Below are positions 53,090 through 62,921 of a DNA stretch of 64,000 bases, one piece after another (the stretch's first letter is position 1; every line of letters starts with the position of its first letter). This DNA is from Caulobacter segnis ATCC 21756 (lineage in GTDB: Bacteria > Pseudomonadota > Alphaproteobacteria > Caulobacterales > Caulobacteraceae): positions 3,038,001 to 3,102,000 of the forward strand of contig NC_014100.1 in NCBI RefSeq assembly GCF_000092285.1. Direction: 5' to 3'. A model generated the notes under the pieces. That model was not told where the DNA came from. It saw only the letters and a program-made list of their open reading frames with translations, and made no database searches. A program made the position numbers and the translations under genes.

Positions 53090-53815
53090 ATGCTTGCGCT
53101 CCCGTTAAACGCTGAAAACACTGAACTTCCGACCATGAGGCGCGATGACGCAGCGCCCGTGGGGTGGGCGGTTTCGACCGACTACGTGGATTACCCGGCA
53201 GCCGTTGCCGCCATGGAGGCGCGCGCCGGCGCCATCGCCGACGGGACGGCGGGCGAGCTCGTCTGGCTGCTGGAGCACCCGCCGCTGTACACCGCCGGCG
53301 TCTCGGCCAAGGCGGGCGACCTGCTGACGCCCGACCGCTTTCCGGTGTTCGAGAGCGGCCGCGGCGGGCAGTTCACCTATCACGGCCCCGGCCAGCGCGT
53401 GGCCTATGTGATGCTGGACCTGACCAAGCGCGGGCGCGACGTGCGCGCCTTCGTCGCGGCGCTGGAGGCCTGGATCATCGATGCCCTCGCCGCCTTCAAC
53501 GTCACTGGCGAGCTGCGCGACGGCCGCGTCGGCGTTTGGGTCGAACGCAAGGGCGCGGGCTGGAGCCGCGAGGACAAGATCGCCGCCATCGGCGTCAAGC
53601 TGCGCCGCTGGGTCAGCTTCCACGGAATCAGCCTGAACGTGGAGCCCGACCTCTCGCACTTCTCGGGCATCGTCCCGTGCGGCCAGACCGAGCATGGCGT
53701 GACCAGCCTCGTGGACCTGGGCCTGCCGGTGACCCTGGACGAGGCGGACGCGGCGCTGAGGGTGAGCTTTACGAAGGTGTTCGGAGCGGTCGAGGAGGCG
53801 GCGACGCCGGTCTAG
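53090..53815 (+). CDS. lipB: Octanoyltransferase LipB
   Basis: 241 aa. Transfers octanoyl from ACP to lipoyl domains. [20 protein letters not shown], then [20 protein letters not shown], the catalytic Lys in [17 protein letters not shown], and Cys in [16 protein letters not shown] are all present. ATG 53090 lies 46 nt from the divergent fliN start; ATG 53135 is an alternative. Confidence 0.95.
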   Translation: MLALPLNAENTELPTMRRDDAAPVGWAVSTDYVDYPAAVAAMEARAGAIADGTAGELVWLLEHPPLYTAGVSAKAGDLLTPDRFPVFESGRGGQFTYHGPGQRVAYVMLDLTKRGRDVRAFVAALEAWIIDALAAFNVTGELRDGRVGVWVERKGAGWSREDKIAAIGVKLRRWVSFHGISLNVEPDLSHFSGIVPCGQTEHGVTSLVDLGLPVTLDEADAALRVSFTKVFGAVEEAATPV

Positions 53816-53825
53816 GACGGACGAC

Positions 53826-54230
53826 CTAGATCGAAATCGTCTTCAAGGGATTGGGCCCATAGCGGTTCGCGCCCTGCTCGCCGCCCATGACCCCCAGCTC
53901 GACCACCGCCCAGGCGATGACCAGGCAGAACATGAAGTCCAGGAAGTGCTCGGGCTGCGGCCAGACGGCGATGAAGGCCACCAGGATGAGCAGCGCCCAC
54001 CAGCCGGATCGACCGCGATCGTGCAGCCGCTTGGACAGCACGCAGGCGCCCGAGAACAGAAGGGCCGGATAGACGACCCAGCCGGTCAGCCAGTGCAGGG
54101 TGTAGCCGGCGATGGCCTCGTACAGCACCGCCACGCCGATCAGGATTCCCGCGGCGACCAGGAACGGCGTGCGCGATAGCCGGCCGTTCGACGACAGGAA
54201 CAGCTCCGCCCACTCGCTACGTTCGCTCAT
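53826..54230 (-). CDS. DUF805 membrane protein
   Basis: 134 aa with about four transmembrane segments and the DUF805 signature FLSSNGRLSRTPFLVAAGIL and KRLHDRGRSGWWALLILVA. The function is unknown. It is convergent with lipB and 54 nt upstream of the pccA stop. Confidence 0.8.
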   Translation of the reverse strand: MSERSEWAELFLSSNGRLSRTPFLVAAGILIGVAVLYEAIAGYTLHWLTGWVVYPALLFSGACVLSKRLHDRGRSGWWALLILVAFIAVWPQPEHFLDFMFCLVIAWAVVELGVMGGEQGANRYGPNPLKTISI

Positions 54231-54284
54231 GCTCGCCTTGGCTCCGACTCGGCGTTCAATCTCGTCGCCAATCTAAGCGCAGCT

Positions 54285-56279
54285 TCAGGCGAACTCCACC
54301 AGCACCTCGTCGGCCGCGACCGGGTCGCCGCCCTTGGCGTTGACGGCCTTCACCACCCCGTCGCGTTCGGCGCGGATGATGTTCTGCATCTTCATGGCCT
54401 CGAGCACGCAGACCACCTCGCCCTCGCGGACCTGCTGGCCGGCGGCGACGTCCATCGAGACCACCAGGCCCGGCATCGGCGAGAGCACGAGCTTGGAGGT
54501 GTCGGCCGCCTGCTTTTCCGGCAGCTTGTCGTGCAGTTCGGCCGAGCGCGGCGTCAGCACCAGCACACGCGCCTTGGCGGCGCGGTGGCGGATGGTGAAG
54601 CCCTCGGCGGCGGGCGTCGCCTGGACCGTGAAGGTCTTGCCGTTCAGGGCGGCCTTGAACACCGGCTTGCCTGGTCGCCAGTCGATGTCGGTCAGGCTCA
54701 GGACCCGGCCCTCGTCGAGCAGTTCGACGGTGATGTCGCCCTCCCCCGCAACCTTCACCCTGCGCTTGGCGTGGCCGACCGAGACGACCCACTCGTCGCG
54801 CGGCGTTGAGGCCAAACCCGCGGCGTCGGAGCGCGCGCGGGCCGCGTAGACGCGCTGCATGGCCGCACCGACGGCGGTCAGAATGTCCAGCTGATCGGGC
54901 GTGGGCTCCGTGCCGTTAAAGCCCTCGGCGAACTCGTCCTTGATGTAGTTGGTCGAGATCTTGCCCGAGCGGAAACGCTCTTGGTCCATCACCGCCGCCA
55001 GGAACGGGATATTCTGGCCCAGGCCCTCGATGTGGAAGTCCTCCAGCGCCCGCCCCATCCCGTCGATCGCCGCGATCCGGGTCGGCGCCCAGGTGCAGAG
55101 CTTGGAGATCATCGGGTCGTAGAACATCGAGATCTCGTCGCCCTCGCGGACGCCGGCGTCGTTACGGACCTTGTAGCCGTCCTTGTCGCCTTCCGACGGC
55201 GGATCGTAGCGGACGAGGCGACCGATGCTGGGCAGGAATTTGCGGTAAGGATCCTCAGCGTAGATCCGGCTCTCGATGGCCCAGCCGTTGATCTTGAGGT
55301 CCTTCTGCTCGAAGGCCAGCTTCTCGCCCCAGGCCGAGCGGATCATCTGCTCGACGAGATCCAGACCCGTGATCAGTTCGGTGACCGGGTGCTCAACCTG
55401 CAGGCGGGTGTTCATCTCCAGGAAGTAGAAGCTCTTGTCCTGCCCGGCGACGAACTCGACCGTGCCGGCGCTGTCGTAGTTCACGGCCTTGGCCAGGGCG
55501 ACGGCCTGGGCGCCCATGGCGGCGCGGGTCGCCTCGTCCAGCAGCGGCGACGGCGCTTCCTCGATGACCTTCTGGTTCCGGCGTTGGATCGAGCATTCGC
55601 GCTCGAACAGGTGAACGACGGCGCCGTGCTTGTCGCCCAGCACCTGGATCTCGATGTGGCGCGGACTTTCGATGAACTTCTCGATAAAGATCCGGTCGTC
55701 GCCGAAGCTGGCCTTAGCCTCGGCCCGCACGGCCGGGAAGCCTTCCTCGACGTCCTGGCGGGTCCAGGCGACGCGAATGCCCTTGCCGCCGCCGCCAGCC
55801 GAGGCCTTGATCATCACCGGATAGCCGATCTCCTCGGAGATCTTCACCGCCTCGGCCGTGTCGGCGATCTCGCCGATGTGTCCGGGCACGCAGGAGACGC
55901 CGGCCTTTTGCGCGAACTTCTTGCTCTCGATCTTGTCGCCCATGGCCGAAATGGCGCCGGGGTTGGGACCGATGAAGACAATCCCCTCATCCGCGCAACG
56001 CTGGGCGAAGCCGGCGTTCTCGGACAGGAAACCGAAGCCTGGGTGGACGGCCTGGGCGCCGGTCTGCTTGCAGGCGGCGATGATCTTGTCGGCGACGAGA
56101 TAGGACTGAGCGGCCGGCGAAGGCCCGATGTGCACGGTCTCGTCGGCCATCTCGACCGCCAGGCTGCCGGCGTCGGCGTCGGAATAGACCACCACCGTGG
56201 CGATCCCCAACCGACGGCACGTCTTGATGACGCGAACGGCGATCTCGCCGCGGTTGGCGATCAGGATCTTGCTGAACAT
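54285..56279 (-). CDS. pccA: Propionyl-CoA carboxylase alpha subunit
   Basis: 664 aa. Biotin carboxylase domain with IANRGEIAVRVIKTCRRLGI, FGFLSENAGFAQRCADEGIV, KASAGGGGKGIRVAWTRQDV and FLEMNTRLQVEHPVTELITG. A BT-type interaction region precedes the C-terminal biotinyl domain with EAMKMQNIIR. The beta subunit is not in the window. Length and the long middle domain suit propionyl-CoA carboxylase better than methylcrotonyl-CoA carboxylase. Confidence 0.88.
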   Translation of the reverse strand: MFSKILIANRGEIAVRVIKTCRRLGIATVVVYSDADAGSLAVEMADETVHIGPSPAAQSYLVADKIIAACKQTGAQAVHPGFGFLSENAGFAQRCADEGIVFIGPNPGAISAMGDKIESKKFAQKAGVSCVPGHIGEIADTAEAVKISEEIGYPVMIKASAGGGGKGIRVAWTRQDVEEGFPAVRAEAKASFGDDRIFIEKFIESPRHIEIQVLGDKHGAVVHLFERECSIQRRNQKVIEEAPSPLLDEATRAAMGAQAVALAKAVNYDSAGTVEFVAGQDKSFYFLEMNTRLQVEHPVTELITGLDLVEQMIRSAWGEKLAFEQKDLKINGWAIESRIYAEDPYRKFLPSIGRLVRYDPPSEGDKDGYKVRNDAGVREGDEISMFYDPMISKLCTWAPTRIAAIDGMGRALEDFHIEGLGQNIPFLAAVMDQERFRSGKISTNYIKDEFAEGFNGTEPTPDQLDILTAVGAAMQRVYAARARSDAAGLASTPRDEWVVSVGHAKRRVKVAGEGDITVELLDEGRVLSLTDIDWRPGKPVFKAALNGKTFTVQATPAAEGFTIRHRAAKARVLVLTPRSAELHDKLPEKQAADTSKLVLSPMPGLVVSMDVAAGQQVREGEVVCVLEAMKMQNIIRAERDGVVKAVNAKGGDPVAADEVLVEFA

Positions 56280-56380
56280 CGGCTACTTCCGCCCGTGATT
56301 TTTGTGCTTTGCAGCATGGCCTATCAGGCCGCGTCGGGTTTGCAAGCCTGCCCTTACGGCGCTACACCAAGGCTGCGGAA

Positions 56381-56394
56381 TGACACCGGTTACC
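56381..56394 (+). promoter_or_regulatory. Operator-like ACCGGT motif upstream of the LamG gene
   Basis: TGACACCGGTTACC is centred on the palindrome ACCGGT, 38 nt before the ATG. This layout resembles LacI-family operators of sugar-use genes. No regulator is adjacent. Confidence 0.4.
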
Positions 56395-56431
56395 AAAAAC
56401 GGGATATCCGCTAGTCGGAGGAGACGGTTGT

Positions 56432-59400
56432 ATGAAGGCGATTTTCCTAGGCTCGGCCTGTGCGCTGATCCTGGCCAACGCGGCCGCCGCCGCCCAAGCC
56501 CCGGCTGAGCCAAGCCTGCTGTTCAAGCTTTCGGGCGATAAGGGCCTTGTGGCCGACATCGCCGCCGGCGACCCCGTTCCCAACTTCGCTGACAAGGTCA
56601 CGCCGATCGACGGCAAGGCCGGCAAGGGCTTCCGCGCCGCCGACGATGGGATCGTCTCGTGGAATGCGCCGAGCAACATCCTGGCCCAACGCGGCACGCT
56701 CTCTTTCTTCTGGCGCTCGGGCTATCCGGTCGGCGTCGCGCCGTTCGTGATCTTTCGCGTCGGCTACGCCGACCACTCCAGCTGGGACATGGCGTTCCTG
56801 CGCATCGACTGGAACGGCCACGGCTTCGACGCCTTCGTCACCGACAACGGCCTCTCGCGCACCCGCGTCTCGTTCAAGGTCGACAAGAATCCCGCGCCCG
56901 ACGCCTGGACGCACTTGGCCTTCACCTGGGACGAGACGACCGGCGTCCAGCTCTATGTCGACGGCAAGCTGGCGGCGAAGAAGGAAGCCAAGGCGGTCTA
57001 TGACGCCGGACTCGACCAGTTCGGCGTCGCCGGCCGCGTGATCGCGCCGCACCAGGTGCAGAGCCGCTACAACTTCACGCGCGGCGGCGACCTGGACGAG
57101 CTGCGCGTGTATGACCGCGCGCTGGACGCCTCGGCCGTCGCGTCTCTCGCTCGCAACGAGACGCCGAGCCTTGCCGCGCCGGTCGCCACGCTTGAAGACC
57201 CGGCCATCCACGCCGCCTGGAAGCAGCGCTACGGCTGGAACAAGGACCTGCCGCCCGTCCTGGCTGACCCGCAGACCACGATCCGCAAGGTCGAGATTGT
57301 CGACGCCAAGGACACCAAGCAATGGATGTGGCGCGCCAATGACGGGATCTCGGAAACCACCTGGCCCGGCGTCTACAACCGTTCGCGCCTGACCGGTCGC
57401 GACGACTATTTCCAGCTGCCTGACTGGAACGTCTATGTCGACGGCGGCAAGGCCCTGACGCTGACCCTGCCCGACGAACCAATCAATCGCCTGGAGATTC
57501 AGGGCCCGGCCTACGGCGCCCTCTCCTGGTCGGCCAAGGTGGGCGAAAAGGCCGTTGGCGTTGGGAGCCGCGCCAAGGACCAGCAGCGCACGGTCACCAC
57601 CCTGGCCCAGCCACTGAAGGGCGGGGTCCTGACCTTCACCAACATCGCGCAGGAAACCCCGATCCAGGAGATCTGGGCCTATAACGTCTCGGCCGGCGCC
57701 GAGCCGAAAGACGCCTTCAAGATGAGCTACACGGTCCGCGCCGAAGTGGCGCCGGACTATCTGAACCTGGCCGATCTCAACGCCTATATCGCCGGCCGCC
57801 ATCCCGCTGGTGAGCGGGCCACCGTCGTGGCCATTCCGGACGCCGCGCCCACGCGCCCGCGCGCGCCCTCGGACCTGACGGGATCGCCTGCCCTTGGGGG
57901 CCTGCCGATCGTCCACGTGCTGATCCCGTCGGGCTTCGGCGACGCCCCGGCGGCCAAGCCGCTGGCTCGCAATTGGGCCTATGGCTGGGAGAATGCGCGC
58001 GACGGCCTGGATGGGATCGCCATCGACATCCCCGCCCTGCCCGGCGCCGCCGGAGCGATCATTCCCCTGAACATCCAGGTGAAGGATCCGATCTGGCCCG
58101 GCCGCAACATGATCGACGTCAGCGTGTCGGTGAAGGCCGGCGAGGCCCGCACCGTCTGGCTCGACCTGCGTGACCGCATCCTGACCGCCGACAGCCTCTA
58201 TCTGACCCTCGCCGCCGGCAGCGCCGACTTCGGCCCCAAGGCCCTGGACGGCGCCAAGATCCGCCTGGTGCTGAAGGACCGCGACAAGGCCAAGGTCGAG
58301 CACATCCAGGACCGCCTGAACCAGGTGAAGGACAACTGGGCCTTCCTGGTCGAGGAGCACACCACCTCAAAACGCCAGGGCCTCTATCGCCGCCTCTACG
58401 CCGACATCTCCGACCTGCTGCGCGTCGATCCCGACAACCAGATCGGTCGCGAGTACTGGGGCGACATCACCTATGGCAGCCAGGGCTGGCCGGCGTTCGA
58501 ACAGCCCAAGCCCAAGGACGACACGCCCCTCTGGGCCTTCCGCCAATTGGAAGACCTCAAGCTGGTCTCCAAGTACGTCAACTGGTGGATCGACGAGCGC
58601 CAGGCCGATTTCGGCGACTTCGGCGGCGGCCTCTCGGACGACAGCGATCTGCTGCAGCAATGGCCGGGCCTGGCGCTGATGGGCGTCCAGCCCGACAAGA
58701 TCACCCACTCGCTGAATCGTCTCACCGACGCTGTCTACAAGAACGGCATGTTCACGGACGGTCTCTCGACCATCGTGACGGACGAGCTGCACGCCTACGA
58801 GGAGGGCATCAACTCCAACTCGGAGGCGATGTACGTCAACTACGGCGACCCGCTGGCGGTCGAGCGGCTGTTCACGACGGTGAAAGCCCTGCCCAAGGTG
58901 GTCAGCAAGAACCCCGCCGGCCACGTCCACTTCAACACCAACTGGTACAGCGGCAACGTCTTCTACCGCGAAGGCCCGTGGGAATGGCAGAAGCCGTACT
59001 CGTTCGGCGTCACCCATCCGTCGATCCTGATCAGCGACTTCAACGGCGATCCGACCGCGCGCGACACGGTCATCGGGCTGGCCGACGGCTATCTGGCGCA
59101 TGTCCGGCCGGATGGCTCGTACCCCAACGAGATCAACTGGCGCACTGACGCCGAGCGCGGCGGCACAGTGCTGCAGGGTTCGGGCGCCGATGGTCCGTTC
59201 CAGGTGTTCTGGGCCGCCTACCGCCTGACCGGCGATCTCAAGTATCTGGTCCCGATCCAATGGCGGATTGGCAAGAACGGCCTGAGGTCGCTGCAGAACG
59301 TCAACGAGAACGCGCTGACCGAACTGAAGCTGGGCGAGGCCAACAAGGACGCCCTGGTCAAGGGCGCGGCCAAGGGCGGCGCGTTCGAACGCTACGCCGC

Positions 59401-60220
59401 CTGGTCGCTGACCGGCGACAAGTCGTTCCTGGAGGCGCTCTACGCCGACGAGATCCAGTGGAACGCCCAGCACATGTACATGCACACAGAAGGCCATTGG
59501 TGGTCCGACCGCGTGGAGCTGCCGTCTGACTTCCTGCAACGCACGCGCCTGGGCGGCATCGCCAACAAGCGCGCCCAGATGACGCCAGGCCATGTCGTCT
59601 CCTGGCGCTTCGACAACGCCGACGGCACGGACGTGGCGCTGCTGGTCAAGGACGCGACCAAGACCAGCTTCAAGGTCGTGGCCTACAACACGACCGACAA
59701 GCCGGTGACCGCCACCATGACCGGCTGGAACATCGCGCCCGGCCAGTGGAGTCTCTCCCAGGGTCTCGACGCCAATGGCGACGACGCCATCGACGGCGCG
59801 GCCCAGAGCCGTTCGGTCGCCTTCGAGCGCAGCCTGGGGACCCAGGTCGTCCTGGCCCCGCGTCAGACGACGGTCATCGACATGAGGCTGACGACTGCGG
59901 GTGACGATCCGGCCAAGCGCGCCGATCTCGGCGTCGGGCGCGGGGACGTGACGGTGAAGGGCTCGACGGTCACCGCCGTCGTCCACAGCCTGGGCGCCCA
60001 GGACGCCGCGGCGGCCAAGCTCGAACTGGTCGACGCCTCGGGCAAGGTGCTGGCCAGCACGCGGACGCCGGCCCTCAAGGCGCCGCGCGACCTGCTGCCC
60101 AAGACGGCTTCGGTGAAGCTGAAGATTCCCGCCGGCGTGAAGGCCCAGGGCCTGCGGGTGCGGATCGTGACCACCCAAGCCCAGAACACCGGCCTGAACG
60201 ACGAGGTCATGCTGCCATGA
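56432..60220 (+). CDS. Large secreted LamG-domain protein, putative glycan-active enzyme
   Basis: 1262 aa. Signal peptide MKAIFLGSACALILANAAAA. A LamG/concanavalin-like domain covers about residues 30-230 (GTLSFFWRSGYPVG, then WTHLAFTWDETTGVQLYVDG). A middle beta-rich region is followed by a helical domain (about 640-1060) with repeated Trp/Tyr/His segments: WIDERQADFGDFGGGLSDDS, HVHFNTNWYSG, HMYMHTEGHWWSDRVELPSD. This suggests an alpha/alpha-toroid lyase or hydrolase. The C-terminus is beta-sandwich-like. GGAGGAG precedes the ATG. The stop overlaps the next gene (ATGA). Confidence 0.7.
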   Translation: MKAIFLGSACALILANAAAAAQAPAEPSLLFKLSGDKGLVADIAAGDPVPNFADKVTPIDGKAGKGFRAADDGIVSWNAPSNILAQRGTLSFFWRSGYPVGVAPFVIFRVGYADHSSWDMAFLRIDWNGHGFDAFVTDNGLSRTRVSFKVDKNPAPDAWTHLAFTWDETTGVQLYVDGKLAAKKEAKAVYDAGLDQFGVAGRVIAPHQVQSRYNFTRGGDLDELRVYDRALDASAVASLARNETPSLAAPVATLEDPAIHAAWKQRYGWNKDLPPVLADPQTTIRKVEIVDAKDTKQWMWRANDGISETTWPGVYNRSRLTGRDDYFQLPDWNVYVDGGKALTLTLPDEPINRLEIQGPAYGALSWSAKVGEKAVGVGSRAKDQQRTVTTLAQPLKGGVLTFTNIAQETPIQEIWAYNVSAGAEPKDAFKMSYTVRAEVAPDYLNLADLNAYIAGRHPAGERATVVAIPDAAPTRPRAPSDLTGSPALGGLPIVHVLIPSGFGDAPAAKPLARNWAYGWENARDGLDGIAIDIPALPGAAGAIIPLNIQVKDPIWPGRNMIDVSVSVKAGEARTVWLDLRDRILTADSLYLTLAAGSADFGPKALDGAKIRLVLKDRDKAKVEHIQDRLNQVKDNWAFLVEEHTTSKRQGLYRRLYADISDLLRVDPDNQIGREYWGDITYGSQGWPAFEQPKPKDDTPLWAFRQLEDLKLVSKYVNWWIDERQADFGDFGGGLSDDSDLLQQWPGLALMGVQPDKITHSLNRLTDAVYKNGMFTDGLSTIVTDELHAYEEGINSNSEAMYVNYGDPLAVERLFTTVKALPKVVSKNPAGHVHFNTNWYSGNVFYREGPWEWQKPYSFGVTHPSILISDFNGDPTARDTVIGLADGYLAHVRPDGSYPNEINWRTDAERGGTVLQGSGADGPFQVFWAAYRLTGDLKYLVPIQWRIGKNGLRSLQNVNENALTELKLGEANKDALVKGAAKGGAFERYAAWSLTGDKSFLEALYADEIQWNAQHMYMHTEGHWWSDRVELPSDFLQRTRLGGIANKRAQMTPGHVVSWRFDNADGTDVALLVKDATKTSFKVVAYNTTDKPVTATMTGWNIAPGQWSLSQGLDANGDDAIDGAAQSRSVAFERSLGTQVVLAPRQTTVIDMRLTTAGDDPAKRADLGVGRGDVTVKGSTVTAVVHSLGAQDAAAAKLELVDASGKVLASTRTPALKAPRDLLPKTASVKLKIPAGVKAQGLRVRIVTTQAQNTGLNDEVMLP

Positions 60221-60720
60221 AGAAAGCTCTCGCCCTGATCGTCGTGGGCCTCTCCTTGGTCGGCGCGCCCGCCATGGCCCAGACAGCCGCGCCGCCGGCT
60301 TTGGCGCCCGCTGTTCATCCGGCGTATTCCGCGCGGGTGATCACCCTGGCCGAAGCCAAGTCGGTGGTCGCCGCCGCCGAGGCCGAAGCGCGCAAGAACG
60401 GCTGGTCCATGGTCATCACCGTGGTGGAGTCCAACGGCGCGGTCGTGCTTTCCGAGAAGATGGACGGCGCGCAGTATGGCTCGCTCGAGGTGGCGCTGAA
60501 GAAGGCCCAGACCGCCACCAACTTCCGCCGCCCGACGTCCTATTTCCAAGACGCGGTGAAGGCCGGCACGCTGAACGCCATCTTCACCGGCGCCACAGCC
60601 CTAGACGGCGGCGAGCTCTTGCTGGCGGACGGCAAGATCGTGGGCGCCATCGGCGTTTCCGGCGGTTCGACCCCACAGGACGGAGCCGTCGCCCGCGCGG
60701 CCGCCGCCACGCTCAAATAA
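60217..60720 (+). CDS. Secreted GlcG/HbpS-like protein
   Basis: 167 aa. Signal peptide MKKALALIVVGLSLVGAPAM. The DUF336/GlcG fold is seen in VITLAEAKSVVAAAEAEARK, VITVVESNGAVVLSEKMDGA, SLEVALKKAQTATNFRRPTS and GELLLADGKIVGAIGVSGGS. HbpS-like relatives bind heme or small ligands in the periplasm. ATG 60217 overlaps the stop of the LamG gene, so the two products are made together, which is unusual and suggests a shared task. Confidence 0.8.
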   Translation: MKKALALIVVGLSLVGAPAMAQTAAPPALAPAVHPAYSARVITLAEAKSVVAAAEAEARKNGWSMVITVVESNGAVVLSEKMDGAQYGSLEVALKKAQTATNFRRPTSYFQDAVKAGTLNAIFTGATALDGGELLLADGKIVGAIGVSGGSTPQDGAVARAAAATLK

Positions 60721-61729
60721 GCGACTTCAGATAGGCCCGGAACGCGGCCATGGTCATCAGACGGGCGGGGTCGGCCAGGGCCCCGCCTGGGTCGTTTTTG
60801 CGGGTCGGCGCCACCTCGTCATGACCGAACACGCGATCCAGGCTGAAGGTCGCCGGAAAGGTCTTGGCCAGATACAGGCACAGGTTCGTCAGCGCCTCGA
60901 ACTGGTCGAAACTGTAGGGCAGATAGGTCCCCGCCTTGATGTTGCCGTCCGCCGTGACAGTGCGGACCTCCGAGGCCACGTACCATTCGTCGTGGATAGA
61001 CTTCCTCTGGCAGCGCCCGCGCGAGTCGAGCACCACATTGCCAGTCGCGTCGCGCACCGCGTTGAACCAGGGGCAGAAGATCCCGTCTTCCTGCGCCTCG
61101 TACAGGCGGCCAGGGTTGTTCATCTCGACACCGACATAGTAGCGCGAGACGCCGGTTCTCTGGGTGAGGGGGCACTGGCTGACGCCAGCATGCGAGCCCC
61201 ACTCGCTCCATTCGAAATTCTCGGGCAGGAAGATCGTCCCCGTGCGGCTGATCTCGCCATAGTGGAAGCCGTTGGCCTGGCCCGAGCGCATCATGTCCAG
61301 CGACCGGGTGTCGGAGTCCTCCACGCCGTTGCCCGCCTTCCTGATGCGGTAGGCGTCGAAGTGGACGATCAGACCCTCAAGGCCGTGAGGTCGCCGTCCC
61401 TGGATCCTATGACGCACGCCGGCGGCGATCTTGAAGCGCGGTGGGACATAGTCATGGAGGTGTCGGCGGTCCGGACGGTCGGCGTCTTCTTCCACGAGCG
61501 GTTGGAAGTCTCGGCAGCCGCCCGCCCAAACATACTCGCCGCCGCCCAGGTCGAACCACTGGCTGACGCCGGAGACGAGGTCGCCAGTAATGGAGTTTCT
61601 GACGGGAAAGCGCGTCCCTGCCTCGACGACCCGTGCCTTGGGCGAGTTGGTGCGCGGCTTGTCGCGCCGGACGTTCAACCGCCCGGCGGCCTCGACCATT
61701 CCTCGCCCTGATGGAAACGGATCAACCAT
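60713..61729 (-). CDS. N-acetylmuramoyl-L-alanine amidase with N-terminal SH3-like domain
   Basis: 338 aa, no signal peptide. An SH3-like segment (GRLNVRRDKPRTNSPKARVV) precedes an Amidase_2 domain: zinc ligand His in LEGLIVHFDAYRIRK, then GSHAGVSQCP, and GHDEVAPTRKNDPGGALAD (His and Asp ligands). It cleaves the amide bond between muramic acid and L-alanine. An internal ATG at 61699 is an alternative start. The 3' end overlaps the GlcG-like gene by 8 nt. Confidence 0.8.
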   Translation of the reverse strand: MVDPFPSGRGMVEAAGRLNVRRDKPRTNSPKARVVEAGTRFPVRNSITGDLVSGVSQWFDLGGGEYVWAGGCRDFQPLVEEDADRPDRRHLHDYVPPRFKIAAGVRHRIQGRRPHGLEGLIVHFDAYRIRKAGNGVEDSDTRSLDMMRSGQANGFHYGEISRTGTIFLPENFEWSEWGSHAGVSQCPLTQRTGVSRYYVGVEMNNPGRLYEAQEDGIFCPWFNAVRDATGNVVLDSRGRCQRKSIHDEWYVASEVRTVTADGNIKAGTYLPYSFDQFEALTNLCLYLAKTFPATFSLDRVFGHDEVAPTRKNDPGGALADPARLMTMAAFRAYLKSLI

Positions 61730-61805
61730 GCCGCGGCCCCCTCTAGCGCTCCAAAGCGCCTAACGGGAAAGGCGGATGATTGCAATCTATGAGAGACTAA
61801 ACCGC

Positions 61806-62378
61806 TTAAGAAAACTCACGCGCGAACATCGCTTCGTACCCGGCGATCATCTCTTCGGCCTCCGGCGCCACCAGACGCGCCACAGCGGCGGCGAAGGTCA
61901 CCGGCGCCAGGCCCGAGGCGCTGACCACCTTGCCGTCCGTCACCGCCTTGGTCGTGTCGACATAGTGCTCAGATCCGGCGTAGCCTGGGACCACGCCCTC
62001 CAGCCAGTCCTTGCCGTTCGAGGTGTGCTTACGGCCTTCGAACAGGCCAGCGCGCGCCAGGGCCGTCGTCCCTGCGCAGATGCCCGCCACCGGCTTGCCG
62101 TCCGCGAAGGCTTGGCGCAGCAGCGCGGTGACCGCCGGGGCCTCGCCCTCCGACCACGCGTCGCTGCCGATCAGGATGAAGAGGTCGGCGTCGCTCAGCA
62201 CCGGATCGTCGAACCGATAGTCGGCGGCGGCCAGGATTCCGCCGATCGAGGTCTCCGGATCGCCGGTCGGGGTGGCGATCTCGATCTGGACCTTCAGATG
62301 CTCGCGCAGCAAGGCCAGCACCGCGCCGGCCTCCCAATCGGCCCAGCCCGGTTGCAGAAAGGCGACGGCGACGGTCAT
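61806..62378 (-). CDS. DJ-1/PfpI family protein
   Basis: 190 aa. The Cys elbow is KPVAGICAGTTALARAGLF, with the acidic partner in FLQPGWADWEAGAVLAL. The fold is that of DJ-1/PfpI glutamine-amidotransferase-like proteins, which include glyoxalases and stress proteins. It is divergent from msrB (52 nt). Confidence 0.85.
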   Translation of the reverse strand: MTVAVAFLQPGWADWEAGAVLALLREHLKVQIEIATPTGDPETSIGGILAAADYRFDDPVLSDADLFILIGSDAWSEGEAPAVTALLRQAFADGKPVAGICAGTTALARAGLFEGRKHTSNGKDWLEGVVPGYAGSEHYVDTTKAVTDGKVVSASGLAPVTFAAAVARLVAPEAEEMIAGYEAMFAREFS

Positions 62379-62430
62379 GGGACGCTCCTGGTTCTACCGC
62401 TGGCGCGCGTAAGCGCCTACATTAGCTGTC

Positions 62431-62910
62431 ATGACAGACGCAGCCATCCTTTCAACCGCCGGCTTCGATCTCACGCCGCCGACGGAGCCCGAACGCGAAC
62501 GCCTGGAGGCCGACCTGACGGCCGAGGAGGCGCGCGTCCTCCTGCACCACGGCACCGAGGCGCCGTTCTGCGGCGGCCTGCTGGGCGAGAAGAACCCCGG
62601 CGCCTATTGCTGCCGCCTCTGCGGCCTGCCGCTGTTCAAGCACGAGACCAAGTTCGAGAGCGGCACGGGCTGGCCCAGCTTCTACGCGCCGTTCGCCGAG
62701 GACCATGTGGTCGGGGTGCGGGACACCTCATACGGCATGGTCCGCATCGAGACCCGTTGCGCCCGCTGCGACAGCCACCAGGGCCATGTCTTCCCCGACG
62801 GCCCCGCGCCGACGCGGCTGCGCTACTGCATCAACTCGGTGTCGCTGCAGTTCGTGAAGTCAGGCGATCCTTTGCCCGATCCCTTGCATCGCGGCGATCA
62901 GGTCGCTTAA
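62431..62910 (+). CDS. msrB: Peptide methionine (R)-S-oxide reductase MsrB
   Basis: 159 aa. Zinc cysteines in CCRLCGLPLF and CARCDSHQGHVFPDGP; the catalytic Cys lies in LRYCINSVSLQF. The region FESGTGWPSFYAPF completes the active site. It repairs oxidised methionine using thioredoxin. Confidence 0.96.
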   Translation: MTDAAILSTAGFDLTPPTEPERERLEADLTAEEARVLLHHGTEAPFCGGLLGEKNPGAYCCRLCGLPLFKHETKFESGTGWPSFYAPFAEDHVVGVRDTSYGMVRIETRCARCDSHQGHVFPDGPAPTRLRYCINSVSLQFVKSGDPLPDPLHRGDQVA

Positions 62911-62921
62911 GGCGAAACGGT

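Noticed and set aside
60713..61729. Amidase and GH24 lysozyme as prophage remnants
   Set aside because: No integrase, capsid, tail or repressor genes nearby; both sit among ordinary chromosomal genes.
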